DNA of 64,000 nt from Mucilaginibacter sp. cycad4 (GTDB lineage: Bacteria > Bacteroidota > Bacteroidia > Sphingobacteriales > Sphingobacteriaceae), in contig NZ_CP139559.1 of assembly GCF_034263275.1 (NCBI RefSeq), positions 6,758,001 to 6,822,000 on the forward strand, given 5' to 3'. A program made the translations under genes and the position numbers. The notes under the pieces are model-generated. The model searched no databases. It was not told where the DNA came from and saw nothing but the letters and a program-made list of their open reading frames with translations. Shown here one piece after another: positions 54,314 to 62,443 of the stretch (position 1 is its first letter; each line of letters begins with the position of its first letter).

Positions 54314-55072
54314 TCATTTGCTATGGTTTGTATTGCCTGCGCCTGGCGGCCTGGTGATTTCCGCCGGGGCTTTATCATATTGGGCCAGGCAACTATCCAG
54401 CGGTTTGCCCAGGTTGTGTACGCAATCGCAAAACACTTTACACGCTTCGGGCTTGGCATTTCCTGCACATCCGTTATTGCATTCAATTAACGAATTGCCC
54501 GGGCGGATATCATATACAAATTGGTTAATTACTATTACTGCGACTACGGTTGCAAAAACGCCTCCAAAAAAAATGAACGGAAACTTGTTGCTCCGCATTT
54601 CTGCCTGGGGGGGATAACTGCCTTTTTTATCTTGTTTAAATGGCAAAATGTATTTTAAACGGTCATAATCCCAGCCCAGCAAATATAAATTGGCAAGTAC
54701 CATTAAGGTAGTGATGCGGGTGCCTTCAAACCTGAGGGCATAAGCCAGTATACAGATGTTCAGGATAATAGGAAAATAGATTAGCGCGCCCAGGAGCCGT
54801 GTACGGGGAATCAGTAACAGGATAGCAGCTGCCACCTGCAAAATGCCGATAAAAGTGTAATAATAGCCTGTATGGTGCAAGGCTTCTAAATAATGTCCCA
54901 TCGGTTGGTTGGCCGATAAGCCGCTGGCGAACCGTTCACCTATAATCTTAACAGTACCGGCAATTATAAAACCAGCCGCCAGTACTATCCTGTTAAAAAT
55001 AGCGAAAAGCCGCATCCATTTATTTCCTCTTGCCTGGTAATGCAATTGATCGAGTGTGGTAGAAAGGGGCAT
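54314..55072 (-). CDS. DoxX-like membrane protein with a cysteine-rich C-terminal tail
   Basis: A 252-residue protein. Four hydrophobic segments in the first 140 residues (FAIFNRIVLAAGFIIAGTVK, TFIGILQVAAAILLLIPRTR, IYFPIILNICILAYALRF, LANLYLLGWDYDRLKYIL) match DoxX/DoxD-type four-helix proteins. A fifth membrane segment (about 168-187) leads to a tail holding six cysteines spaced Cx3Cx8Cx3CxCx10C (ECNNGCAGNAKPEACK onward). The tail is probably periplasmic and could bind metal or form disulfides. DoxX homologues are quinone-linked or of unknown role. The cysteine tail is not a usual part of the family. Confidence 0.75.
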   Translation of the reverse strand: MPLSTTLDQLHYQARGNKWMRLFAIFNRIVLAAGFIIAGTVKIIGERFASGLSANQPMGHYLEALHHTGYYYTFIGILQVAAAILLLIPRTRLLGALIYFPIILNICILAYALRFEGTRITTLMVLANLYLLGWDYDRLKYILPFKQDKKGSYPPQAEMRSNKFPFIFFGGVFATVVAVIVINQFVYDIRPGNSLIECNNGCAGNAKPEACKVFCDCVHNLGKPLDSCLAQYDKAPAEITRPPGAGNTNHSK

Positions 55073-55147
55073 GTTTACCTGTAATTATGTTTATAAAAGT
55101 ACTTTGAAATACAAAGTTAATAAAATAGATTGATATTTACAAGAAGC

Positions 55148-55178
55148 AAAAAATCCCCTTGGAGTTAACCAAGAGGAT
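55148..55178 (-). terminator. Terminator beside the tRNA fragment
   Basis: ATCCCCTTGG and CCAAGAGGAT pair with one mismatch around a six-base loop. On the minus strand the stem is followed by six T, directly after the tRNA 3'-end fragment, as expected for a tRNA gene's own terminator. Confidence 0.8.
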
Positions 55179-55189
55179 CTCTTTTTCTG

Positions 55190-55224
55190 TGGCCCCAACA
55201 GGGATCGAACCAGTGACACAAGGT
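55190..55224 (-). other. tRNA 3'-end fragment, possible attachment-site scar
   Basis: On the minus strand this reads CACTGGTTCGATCCCTG followed by TTGGGGCCA: a T-arm with the TTCGATC loop, the acceptor 3' strand and a discriminator A. No D-arm, anticodon arm or 5' acceptor strand precedes it; the lipoprotein gene ends 15 bases away instead. A 3'-terminal tRNA piece next to its terminator is what integration of a mobile element into a tRNA gene leaves at one end. Confidence 0.65.
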
Positions 55225-55238
55225 TAAATAAAGAATTT

Positions 55239-56024
55239 TTATTTGACCCGCTTGTAGATTTCTATAGATTGGCCATTTGTAGCACTATTAATCACCTGGG
55301 TATATTCGTCATGACCATTCATCGTAACTTTAACAGTAAATTTATTACCCTGAAGAAGCCGGTAATTTGATATTTGCTCTTCTTCCCTAAGCGTATCATT
55401 ACTAAAAGTAAATACCCCGGTGCCAAACCCATTTTTAAAGATGGTTTTTTCCTTATTCTGAGCGAGCCTGTGGACGAAAATAAAATGCCCTCCCCAGAAT
55501 ATTTTATACTGTGTTACATCAGTCGGGATTGTGTCTTTGCCTTTTATGGTATAGGTTCTTTCCATTTTCCACAAACCATCAAGCACAGAACTATCCGCCG
55601 GCGGGAATTTTTTATAATCTTCCGTCAATACATATTTTACACCTTTTACTGTGGCGAAGTCGGGAATGACCTGGCTATAGCCACCAGGTTTTTTTGTAAC
55701 CTCAAGATTATACGTTAGGGATGAGTCGAGCGCTCTGCTGGTGTAAATACTATGTTCCTGAAGTCGGTTAGCCGAGTCAAGTGTATAAGTGCCCACACCA
55801 AACCCAACAGATGAGTCGGGTACTATGCTGGCATATAAATAGTTATGATCTGTGTAGATTTTAATTTGCGTTCGTTTAATAACAGAGTCTTTGCCTCCGT
55901 GATTAAGCACTTGTTTTTCAAGTTCGTATACACCCGAGAGGCCTGCCTCGGGCGACTTCTCTTTTTTCTTACATCCAAAAATCAGGAAGCTAAATAAAGC
56001 TGCGAAAACTAAAATCTTATTCAT
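55239..56024 (-). CDS. Lipoprotein with two lipocalin-like repeats
   Basis: A 261-residue lipoprotein (signal and lipobox FLIFGCKKKE). The mature chain has two related halves: LSGVYELEKQVLN to VGFGVGTYTLDSANRLQEHS, and LDGLWKMERTYT to FGTGVFTFSNDTLREEEQIS. Each looks like a small lipocalin-type barrel opening with a G-x-W/Y motif. Such domains often bind small hydrophobic ligands, but no function is assignable. The gene ends next to a tRNA 3' fragment, so it may be the terminal gene of an integrated element. Confidence 0.68.
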   Translation of the reverse strand: MNKILVFAALFSFLIFGCKKKEKSPEAGLSGVYELEKQVLNHGGKDSVIKRTQIKIYTDHNYLYASIVPDSSVGFGVGTYTLDSANRLQEHSIYTSRALDSSLTYNLEVTKKPGGYSQVIPDFATVKGVKYVLTEDYKKFPPADSSVLDGLWKMERTYTIKGKDTIPTDVTQYKIFWGGHFIFVHRLAQNKEKTIFKNGFGTGVFTFSNDTLREEEQISNYRLLQGNKFTVKVTMNGHDEYTQVINSATNGQSIEIYKRVK

Positions 56025-56878
56025 AATGCTTAAGGTTTAATATGATATAAGGCTTTATTTCGTCTGGTAGCGGTTTTTATTTGGCGGGCAACAACTTCTT
56101 AGTAAAAGAGCCAGGTAAGGACAAAATAATGCCTAAAATTCTATCACCATAAATAATGCAATTGGTTACATAAACTTACAAATAATATATATCATAAACA
56201 ATTTGTTAGTGAATTATTAAAAGCTTGTTAATGAATTCTTTAAAAGAAGTAAGGCCGTTTAATTAAATACGGAACAATGAGAATGTGAATCAATATTCAG
56301 CCGGGGAGAAAAGATGCCTTTAAACGCAAAAAGGGCCATTTTCTATCGAAAATGACCTTCTTCTTTCTGTGGTGCAGACTTTAATTATAACAAACCATTT
56401 CTTTCATGATTTAAAGAGATTGGCAGATTTAGACCTAAATTGAAAGTGGTTCAAATAGTTGGATAAACCAATAACATTGACCACTCTTCGCTAATTTTCT
56501 TTCTTTTCCTAAAAGCCTGAATTTATGCACTAAAGATGGTCATTTTGAAATTGGCCAAACGGGGTCAGTCATGCGTGGTTTATCCAATATGGCTATTATT
56601 CCAGATTTTAGGAGGGTCAATATTTTAGAATGTACAATTGGCGAGAGTACTTCACTGGAGGGGCTATCCGCTGCGCTTTGATATGCCGGCCCGATAACGA
56701 CAGCAGGCCGGTTGGAATCTCAGTTTAAGCGCGATGATGGCCAGGGAGAGTTTTGAACAAACGACTTTTGAGCCGGGATATCGGAATTACCATGCTGCTT
56801 TAGGCAACCCTTCGTCGACATTAAGGGCTTGGACATATTCGCAGCGTTAATCTCTTTCGTTGTTTAGATTCATGATTT
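56025..56878. other. Gene-poor stretch with repeat traces
   Basis: About 850 bases with no credible coding frame. Visible features are a hairpin around 56327-56361, a pair of 12-base inverted repeats (56459-56470 and 56576-56587) and, between them, a segment resembling insertion-sequence ends (56537-56567). It looks like decayed DNA at the border of the pilus-like locus. Confidence 0.55.
56459..56587. mobile_element. Possible small element with 12-base inverted ends
   Basis: TTGGATAAACCA (56459-56470) and TGGTTTATCCAA (56576-56587) are exact reverse complements bounding 129 bases with no coding frame. The interior includes TGGTCATTTTGAAATTGGCC, which resembles the terminal repeats of IS21-type elements in Bacteroidota from memory. 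It may be a MITE or an insertion-sequence remnant; flanking duplications were not identified. Confidence 0.3.
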
Positions 56879-58027
56879 TTACTGAAAACTATTACTCATC
56901 TGGAACATCGGCAGGTACATGGCGATCAGGATCACACCTACAATGAGACCCAGGAAAATAATGATCAATGGTTCCATCATGCTGCTGATCGTAGAGGTCT
57001 TGTATTCCACTTCATCGATATATTGTTCTGATATTTTAGCGAAGAAATAATCCAGTTGATTGGTTTCTTCGCCAACTTTTAACAGTTGGATCATTTTGGC
57101 GGGGTAGATCTTAAACTGTTGCAGACTCTGATGCAGGGATTTTCCTTTCAGAATGTCATCTTCCACTTTTTGCAGGGAGGATTCGATCGGGTAATAGCCG
57201 ATCATTTGCCTGCTTAGTGCAATGGCCCTCAGCAGGGGCAGACGGGCGTTGATCAGCAGGCGCATGGAATTACAGAAACGGGCCAGGTAGATTTTTTGAA
57301 CAATATGGCCGGCCAGCGGCAGGCGCAGTACCAAAGCGGAAATAAACTGCCGGTAACGCTCTGTTTTACGGCTGTACCAGGTCAAACCCGCGATAACAGC
57401 TATCACCATCACAAAACCATAAAAGTTATTTTCCATAGCCTGCGAGATGCTGATGATCTTTTCGGTGATCCAGGGCAGCTGACCGCCAAAACGTTTGAAC
57501 ACATCGCCGAACATCGGTACCACAAATTTCAGCATAAAAAATACCGCACCTAATGAAGTGCTTAATACTACGCAGGGATAGGTAAGCGCGGAAACAATTT
57601 TCCGGCGCTGTTTGATCTTGTTTTGATAGAACTTCGCCAGGTCCCCAAGTACTTCAGTCAGCTTACCGGTCTCTTCCCCGATTTGCAAGCTGTAAACTTC
57701 ATAAAGCGAAAATTTGCCGGTTTGCTCCAGCGCATGTGAAAAAGGCACCCCTTTCAGTACGGCTTCCTGTATGGAACTGAACAACTGCTTGTCCTTTTCT
57801 TTTTCCTGGTCGGTAGTAATAAGCTCAAAGCTGCTTTTGAGGTTGATGCCGGCCAGCAGCAGGGAACTGAGTTCCAGGTACAGGGCTTCTTTTTTTTTAT
57901 CAGTTAGTTCCCGGCTGCCAAAACTGATATCCTTATTGAGCAAGGCCGACAGGCTGCTTTCGCTGCCTTGCTTCGGTGGCTTTGGCGCTTTTTTAGGTTC
58001 GTACCTGCTCAGATCAATAGATGGCAT
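56879..58027 (-). CDS. gspF: GspF/PilC-like inner-membrane platform protein
   Basis: A 382-residue protein. After a Lys/Pro-rich N-terminus it contains two T2SSF domains (about 45-170 and 240-370), each with the family's GEET signature (QIGEETGKLTEVLGDLAKFY and KVGEETNQLDYFFAKISEQY). Three membrane segments are visible (IVSALTYPCVVLSTSLGAVF, NNFYGFVMVIAVIAG, PLIIIFLGLIVGVILIAMYL). GspF forms the platform that the GspE ATPase drives to assemble the pseudopilus. It is last in the seven-gene minus-strand operon and overlaps the preceding pseudopilin gene by one base. Confidence 0.95.
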   Translation of the reverse strand: MPSIDLSRYEPKKAPKPPKQGSESSLSALLNKDISFGSRELTDKKKEALYLELSSLLLAGINLKSSFELITTDQEKEKDKQLFSSIQEAVLKGVPFSHALEQTGKFSLYEVYSLQIGEETGKLTEVLGDLAKFYQNKIKQRRKIVSALTYPCVVLSTSLGAVFFMLKFVVPMFGDVFKRFGGQLPWITEKIISISQAMENNFYGFVMVIAVIAGLTWYSRKTERYRQFISALVLRLPLAGHIVQKIYLARFCNSMRLLINARLPLLRAIALSRQMIGYYPIESSLQKVEDDILKGKSLHQSLQQFKIYPAKMIQLLKVGEETNQLDYFFAKISEQYIDEVEYKTSTISSMMEPLIIIFLGLIVGVILIAMYLPMFQMSNSFQ

Positions 58028-58524
58028 CAGTTTAAGGGCTGGAATAGATTAACGGAACTGTATGTTTTACGGTAATGATACGGAATTTTCTCTCCCTCCG
58101 CCAACAATACGATTTGCAGGTCATCAATTTTCTTTTCTTCCCCGTTAGGCGGATTGCCATCAACAGGAACAGATTCAAATAAGGTGCTAAAACTTTCGGT
58201 GCTGACTTTAAACGTATCCGCAAGCAGTTTTTGACGGATCACCCGGTTTGCCTGGAAACGGTAAATGACGGTATCTTTATGGCTTCTCAAGGTCACTGTA
58301 TTACTGTCCCTGTATATCATTTCTGCCTTATCGATATCACGGCTAAGACGCCGGTCGAGCAAGGCGAGGGTACTGGTATTACCATTGCGGTCGATAAAGG
58401 AGAGGTAGGAATGACTGATGATCGCATAAGCGCTGTACATCAGGCCAATCACAATAGCAGAGATGAGCATGGCAACAGTAAGCTCCATGATCGTGAACGC
58501 CGGCACCCTGTTTTTATTCTTCAT
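58027..58524 (-). CDS. Minor pseudopilin, GspJ-like
   Basis: A 165-residue protein with a type IV pilin-like N-terminus: a short basic leader (MKNKNRVPA), then FTIMELTVAMLISAIVIG with Glu at position 5 of the mature form, and a 20-residue hydrophobic helix. The residue before the cleavage point is Ala, not the usual Gly. The body (STLALLDRRLSRDIDKAEMI, VIRQKLLADTFKV) resembles GspJ-type minor pseudopilins. It overlaps the GspI-like gene by 11 bases and gspF by one. Confidence 0.85.
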   Translation of the reverse strand: MKNKNRVPAFTIMELTVAMLISAIVIGLMYSAYAIISHSYLSFIDRNGNTSTLALLDRRLSRDIDKAEMIYRDSNTVTLRSHKDTVIYRFQANRVIRQKLLADTFKVSTESFSTLFESVPVDGNPPNGEEKKIDDLQIVLLAEGEKIPYHYRKTYSSVNLFQPLN

Positions 58525-58882
58525 GGCTGGCGATCACTTTTTTTAGCCGGGCTACCTGCTCATGTTTGGGATCAAAAGCGGTAAGTGTAATGACCGATAG
58601 TCCGGGCTCGTTTTCAAATGGTGTTATTTCCTGTCTAATGGCCAGATCGTCAACAGTGGTCGTTTGATCGCTATGGTCTTTTGCCTGCTCGGCCTGAAGC
58701 AAAGTATGTTGTAATATGGCCTGCGCCTTCAGCTTTTTAACAGAAAGCGATAAACGGTTTACATTAGTAAAAATCATCATGGCGATACCGAAAACCACAA
58801 TAATGATGATCATCGAGATGATCACTTCCAGTATGGTAGACCCCTTGACACGATGCCTGTCTGTCAGTTTGCTTCCAGCCAT
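58514..58882 (-). CDS. Minor pseudopilin, GspI-like
   Basis: A 122-residue protein with a basic leader (MAGSKLTDRHRVKG) and the class III signal STILEVIISMIIIIVVFG: Gly at -1 and Glu at +5. The soluble part is short. GspI-type minor pseudopilins start the pseudopilus tip with J and K. The gene overlaps its upstream neighbour by 19 bases and gspJ by 11, indicating tight translational coupling. Confidence 0.82.
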   Translation of the reverse strand: MAGSKLTDRHRVKGSTILEVIISMIIIIVVFGIAMMIFTNVNRLSLSVKKLKAQAILQHTLLQAEQAKDHSDQTTTVDDLAIRQEITPFENEPGLSVITLTAFDPKHEQVARLKKVIASHEE

Positions 58883-60132
58883 TGTAGGATTTTTTTAGGT
58901 TTTCCGGCAACCGGTGTAAGGTCACTGCTCAAGTAATAGGGGGAAAGCGCCCGGGAGTCTATACTAACATTGATCAGGTAATTTTCGTACCGGGTGAACT
59001 CGCTCTGGTATAAAAAGCGTTTGGTGAATACGCTGCCGTTTATTGTTGTTTCGGCCCTCAGGTTTAAAATCCCCATAGAATAAACCTGGCCCTGCACCCT
59101 GGTCTTTTTACCGAGTGAAATAACCGGCGGCAGTTGTTGATCGTCTTTCTGGTAGCTAAAAATCAACCCCTCGCAATCAGTCCGGTCCCCGACGTTTAAT
59201 TTAGCCGGCAGTCCCACCGTGTTGCCGGTAGTAAAACGAAGTATGCCAAGGCAGGACGGATAGTTGAAATTACAATCGCGTTCTACACTGATGGAGTCTG
59301 CGGCGAAAAGCTGGCAGCTGCCCCGGAAACCGCTCTTGACCAATATACCTTTGGCGAATACCAATACATTATTCAGACTGGCAGTGCTGTCGATGACCAG
59401 GGTGGTATCGGAATATAAAACGATGTTCCCGTTGAGGCTAACATGGCTGATTGTCTTTGCCTTTTTGCCAAAGCTGAAAGCAAGGGTTGGTTTTAGAAAA
59501 GACCGGGCAATGCTGTCCACTCCGGCGGGGAGATCGTTAACGGGTGGTGAAAACGATAATTGTTTTTGCAATTGCCCCAGCCTGGCTGCAGAAAGCGGCG
59601 GCAGCCTTCTTTCACTATCAAAGGTCTTGCCGTTAACGATATTTTGATCACCGGTATAAGCCTGGTTGTCAACGTAGGCCGTCCTGATGCCGGCTTTTGG
59701 AATATAAATGTTCCCCCGGATAAGGGTATTCCCGCTGACGGAGACGGGCCGGTCTTCATCGATGAGGTATAAAGCTCCCCATTTAGCGGAGTCGATACTG
59801 TTTGCTAAAGAAAAAACTTTGTAAAGCGTGTCCCTGCTAATGGATGCGCTTGCACTGCATACATCAAAGATGCCCCAGCTTGTTTTTTTTAAATTGATTG
59901 AATCTGCATCGCCGTTGAAAAGGCTGAAAGCATGCCCGTCTTTATAGATACTGTCCCTGCTGTTCAGCAAAATAGTGATGCCGGAGTTCAGGTTGTTCTG
60001 TAACTGGCCGGTACGGAATTTTGCCTGGTACTGGGATTTATACAGGTATGCCGCCACGATAAGCGCAGAGCAGATCACGCCAATAACCAGGGTGATCACA
60101 ATGACCATATACAGGGCGGAGGCTTTGAGCAT
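58864..60132 (-). CDS. Large GspK/PilX-like protein with repetitive beta-structured domain
   Basis: A 422-residue protein. The N-terminus LKASALYMVIVITLVIGVIC with SALIVAAYLY is a pilin-like hydrophobic helix without the Glu5 of ordinary pilins, as in GspK. The rest differs from GspK. From about 145 it has short repeated turns (VSVSGNTLIRGNIYIPKAGI, VSLNGNIVLYSDTTLVIDST, NVLVFAKGILVKSGFRGSCQ, KTRVQGQVYSMGILNLRAET with TINGSVFTKRF) that suggest a beta-helix or bactofilin-like stack. Position in a pseudopilin operon suggests a tip or capping subunit, perhaps surface-exposed. The assignment rests on context and the N-terminus. Confidence 0.65.
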   Translation of the reverse strand: MLKASALYMVIVITLVIGVICSALIVAAYLYKSQYQAKFRTGQLQNNLNSGITILLNSRDSIYKDGHAFSLFNGDADSINLKKTSWGIFDVCSASASISRDTLYKVFSLANSIDSAKWGALYLIDEDRPVSVSGNTLIRGNIYIPKAGIRTAYVDNQAYTGDQNIVNGKTFDSERRLPPLSAARLGQLQKQLSFSPPVNDLPAGVDSIARSFLKPTLAFSFGKKAKTISHVSLNGNIVLYSDTTLVIDSTASLNNVLVFAKGILVKSGFRGSCQLFAADSISVERDCNFNYPSCLGILRFTTGNTVGLPAKLNVGDRTDCEGLIFSYQKDDQQLPPVISLGKKTRVQGQVYSMGILNLRAETTINGSVFTKRFLYQSEFTRYENYLINVSIDSRALSPYYLSSDLTPVAGKPKKILQWLEAN

Positions 60133-60133
60133 C

Positions 60134-60733
60134 TTATGGTGTTTTGGGTTGCTGGCCCCTGGTCGCTTTCTTTTTGAAAATGTTGATCCTTTTCAGGAAG
60201 CTGCCGTTTTTCGCCGGCACTATTTTGCCGTTTTTGTACAGGATGGTTTTAACCGAATCGATGGCTGGATGGTAAATGATCTTACCATCCAATTGATCAT
60301 GATCATACCTCCCTGATTGTGTTTCGTTGCCACCTGCATCATAATAAGCGAATTTTCCTGTTTTCACACCTTCATCCCAGGTAATGACGCTGTTCAGCCG
60401 GCCCGCTTCGTTCCAGGTCTTCCAGGTGCCATCTTTGAGGCCGGCCTTAAATCCGCCCTGTGTGATCAAATGGTGATTCCTGTCAGACTCCTCGTAAATG
60501 CCGTTGAGCAGCTTGCCGCTGAAACCGCCCTGCTGTTCATGGATGGAATTACTCCCAAACCAATGATATAAAAGCCCTGGCCGCGTGGAAACCGTACCCG
60601 AAACGGGGTTCACCTGGGTGCGGATGATTTTAGCTGAATCACTGATATGAATATTGTAAAGCCCGTAATCCGGCATTTGGGCCATAGCGCCGCAGGATGA
60701 AAGAGTGAAAATGAAAAGTAATAGTTTCCTCAT
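60134..60733 (-). CDS. Exported MORN-repeat (YwqK-like) protein
   Basis: A 199-residue protein with a signal peptide (MRKLLLFIFTLSSCGAMAQ). The body has MORN/YwqK-type repeats: GGFKAGLKDGTWKTWNEAGR, WDEGVKTGKFAYYDAGGNET, SGRYDHDQLDGKIIYHP. The C-terminus is strongly basic (LKRINIFKKKATRG). Such repeats make extended beta-hairpin sheets for protein or lipid contact. It overlaps the upstream GspC/PilP-like gene by four bases and is one base from the next. It is not a known core T2SS part, so it may be a lineage-specific accessory. Confidence 0.75.
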   Translation of the reverse strand: MRKLLLFIFTLSSCGAMAQMPDYGLYNIHISDSAKIIRTQVNPVSGTVSTRPGLLYHWFGSNSIHEQQGGFSGKLLNGIYEESDRNHHLITQGGFKAGLKDGTWKTWNEAGRLNSVITWDEGVKTGKFAYYDAGGNETQSGRYDHDQLDGKIIYHPAIDSVKTILYKNGKIVPAKNGSFLKRINIFKKKATRGQQPKTP

Positions 60734-61233
60734 GGGTTTGCTGGCTTAAGGGGGATGAATTTTGTTTTGCCCTGGTAATTGATCCGGATCGAATCCCGCA
60801 GGTTTTTGATAAGTTTCAGGTTGCCGCTTGATTCGCCTTCGCTCATCATCAGCTCGGTTCCGTTCAGGTGGACCATGGCCACCAGTTTTTTAGAATCAGG
60901 GTTCCTGACATAGCCCACGTACCTGATAAAATCCCAGTTCATAACAGGCGCAGCTGCGTGTAGCTGCGCCTGCGCCGGGCCAGCAGGATTATGCTTATGG
61001 CTAACGGTATCTTTAGCTGCCACTATGCCAAAAGGATCCCGGTAGTTCAGCAATAGGTGCGTAGTATCCCGGGGAATGGCATAATCATTATAGGCTTCTT
61101 TTTTTACAGGTCCGGATATTGCCGGTTCATCCGGCCCGTTATCGCCCATTGCCCCGAAAACGCGGTAGAGGATCAGCCCCCAGACGATCAGGACGGCGGC
61201 TCCGAGCAGGTATGTGAATTTTTTATTCTTCAT
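60730..61233 (-). CDS. GspC/PilP-like inner-membrane component
   Basis: A 167-residue protein with a single N-terminal membrane anchor (FTYLLGAAVLIVWGLILYRV). A periplasmic linker follows, with the DPFG motif found in PilP/GspC proteins (LLLNYRDPFGIVAAKD). The C-terminal domain (about 105-160: FIRYVGYVRNPDSKKLVAMV, HLNGTELMMSEGESSGNLKL) matches the small beta-domain (HR/PilP) that contacts the secretin. This predicts a secretin elsewhere, although none is in the window. Confidence 0.8.
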   Translation of the reverse strand: MKNKKFTYLLGAAVLIVWGLILYRVFGAMGDNGPDEPAISGPVKKEAYNDYAIPRDTTHLLLNYRDPFGIVAAKDTVSHKHNPAGPAQAQLHAAAPVMNWDFIRYVGYVRNPDSKKLVAMVHLNGTELMMSEGESSGNLKLIKNLRDSIRINYQGKTKFIPLKPANP

Positions 61234-61241
61234 ATGGCCTG

Positions 61242-62201
61242 TTATTGCAGCACAAAGCTTTGCAGAGCCGAAGGGGTACTTTCATTGCTGGCCGCATCGA
61301 GCGCGGTAACCTGCCAGTAGATCCTTTCTCCAGGTGTGCCCAGGGTGAAACTGTAAGTGTTGGTATTCAGTAAGGCAGGGTACGCGGTGCTGTATAACGT
61401 AGTCGAGTCGGCCTTATATATGTAAAGTTTATAATTGGACGCCGCGGCAGATTTCGTCCATTGCAGGCTGACCGGTTTGCTGATCACTGCATTGTTTTGT
61501 GGTGATGAAAGCGCTACGCCGGCAGGAGGAGTGGCATCGAAGCTGATATTATTGACAACAGACCATTTGGATTGTTCTGTAGTGTTCTCGGCCCTTACCC
61601 GCCATTGATAATTCTGGTCTTTGGGGAATTTGTAAGTATACTGCTGGCCTGGGATGGTCAGGTCAATGAGAATGTGGCTGGCATCGGCAAAATTATTGGT
61701 ATCCGCCTGGATATGGTAGTTAACAGCACTGAAAAGTGCCCCCCATTTAAAAGTTATACTGCTTTGATTAGTAACCGTATTGTTGGCGGGAGAGCCCAGG
61801 ACTACGGTTTGAGCGGTAAGTGATGAAGGAATGACGGTAAGGTGGTTGGGCGTACTGAATTCCGTTTGGGAGCTGCCGTTCTCTGCCCTTACCCGCCATT
61901 GATACTCTCCGGGGTCGAGCGTTAGTGTAAAGCGGTTTCCTTTAACCAGCGTATCGGCAACCAGGCCGCCAATGGTGTCAAAGCCGGGTGTTACAACCTG
62001 CAGGCGATAGGATAGGGCATCTTCAACCTCTCCCCACCAAAAATTAATATTATAATTCGTGCTCTGGTATTTATCTGAAGGCGCGTTGAGCGTTACCGGT
62101 CGTTTGCTAATGTTCGGCTCGATAAAATCCTTGCATGCTGATAGGGAAAATATCAGTATGGCAAACATGGCAAACTGGATTTGTGCGGGTCTAAGTTTCA
62201 T
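61242..62201 (-). CDS. Lipoprotein with three fibronectin-III-like repeats
   Basis: A 319-residue lipoprotein (signal and lipobox IFSLSACKDF, Cys near 23). Three beta-sandwich repeats of about 95 residues share an end motif: YQWRVRAENGSSQTEFS, YQWRVRAENTTEQSKWS and IYWQVTALDAASNESTPS. It is the first gene of the minus-strand operon, eight bases before the GspC/PilP-like gene. It could be a periplasmic or surface accessory such as a pilotin-like or adhesive factor, but nothing in the sequence decides this. Confidence 0.75.
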   Translation of the reverse strand: MKLRPAQIQFAMFAILIFSLSACKDFIEPNISKRPVTLNAPSDKYQSTNYNINFWWGEVEDALSYRLQVVTPGFDTIGGLVADTLVKGNRFTLTLDPGEYQWRVRAENGSSQTEFSTPNHLTVIPSSLTAQTVVLGSPANNTVTNQSSITFKWGALFSAVNYHIQADTNNFADASHILIDLTIPGQQYTYKFPKDQNYQWRVRAENTTEQSKWSVVNNISFDATPPAGVALSSPQNNAVISKPVSLQWTKSAAASNYKLYIYKADSTTLYSTAYPALLNTNTYSFTLGTPGERIYWQVTALDAASNESTPSALQSFVLQ

Positions 62202-62443
62202 TTCGACTAAATTAAAAATAATTCATGAAATGGCTTGAATGATTTTAAATACCATGTTAGCAAACCCACCGTGGAGAATGTTGCCGGATGAAAACTTTTA
62301 TTTAGTGTAATTTACCCGTAGGGAATAGTTTTGCGCTTTCGGTACATGATCAATAATCTTTAATCAACTGAATATCAAATATTATTAAATGGAGGCGTTT
62401 GCACCGAAATAAATATTTGTTAGCTTAGTGCTGAAATTTAATA

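Noticed and set aside
56360..56390. Possible second tRNA 3' fragment after a hairpin (CTGTGGTGCAGAC)
   Set aside because: Only a few bases near the discriminator resemble the fragment at 55190, and there is no T-arm, so it cannot be supported.
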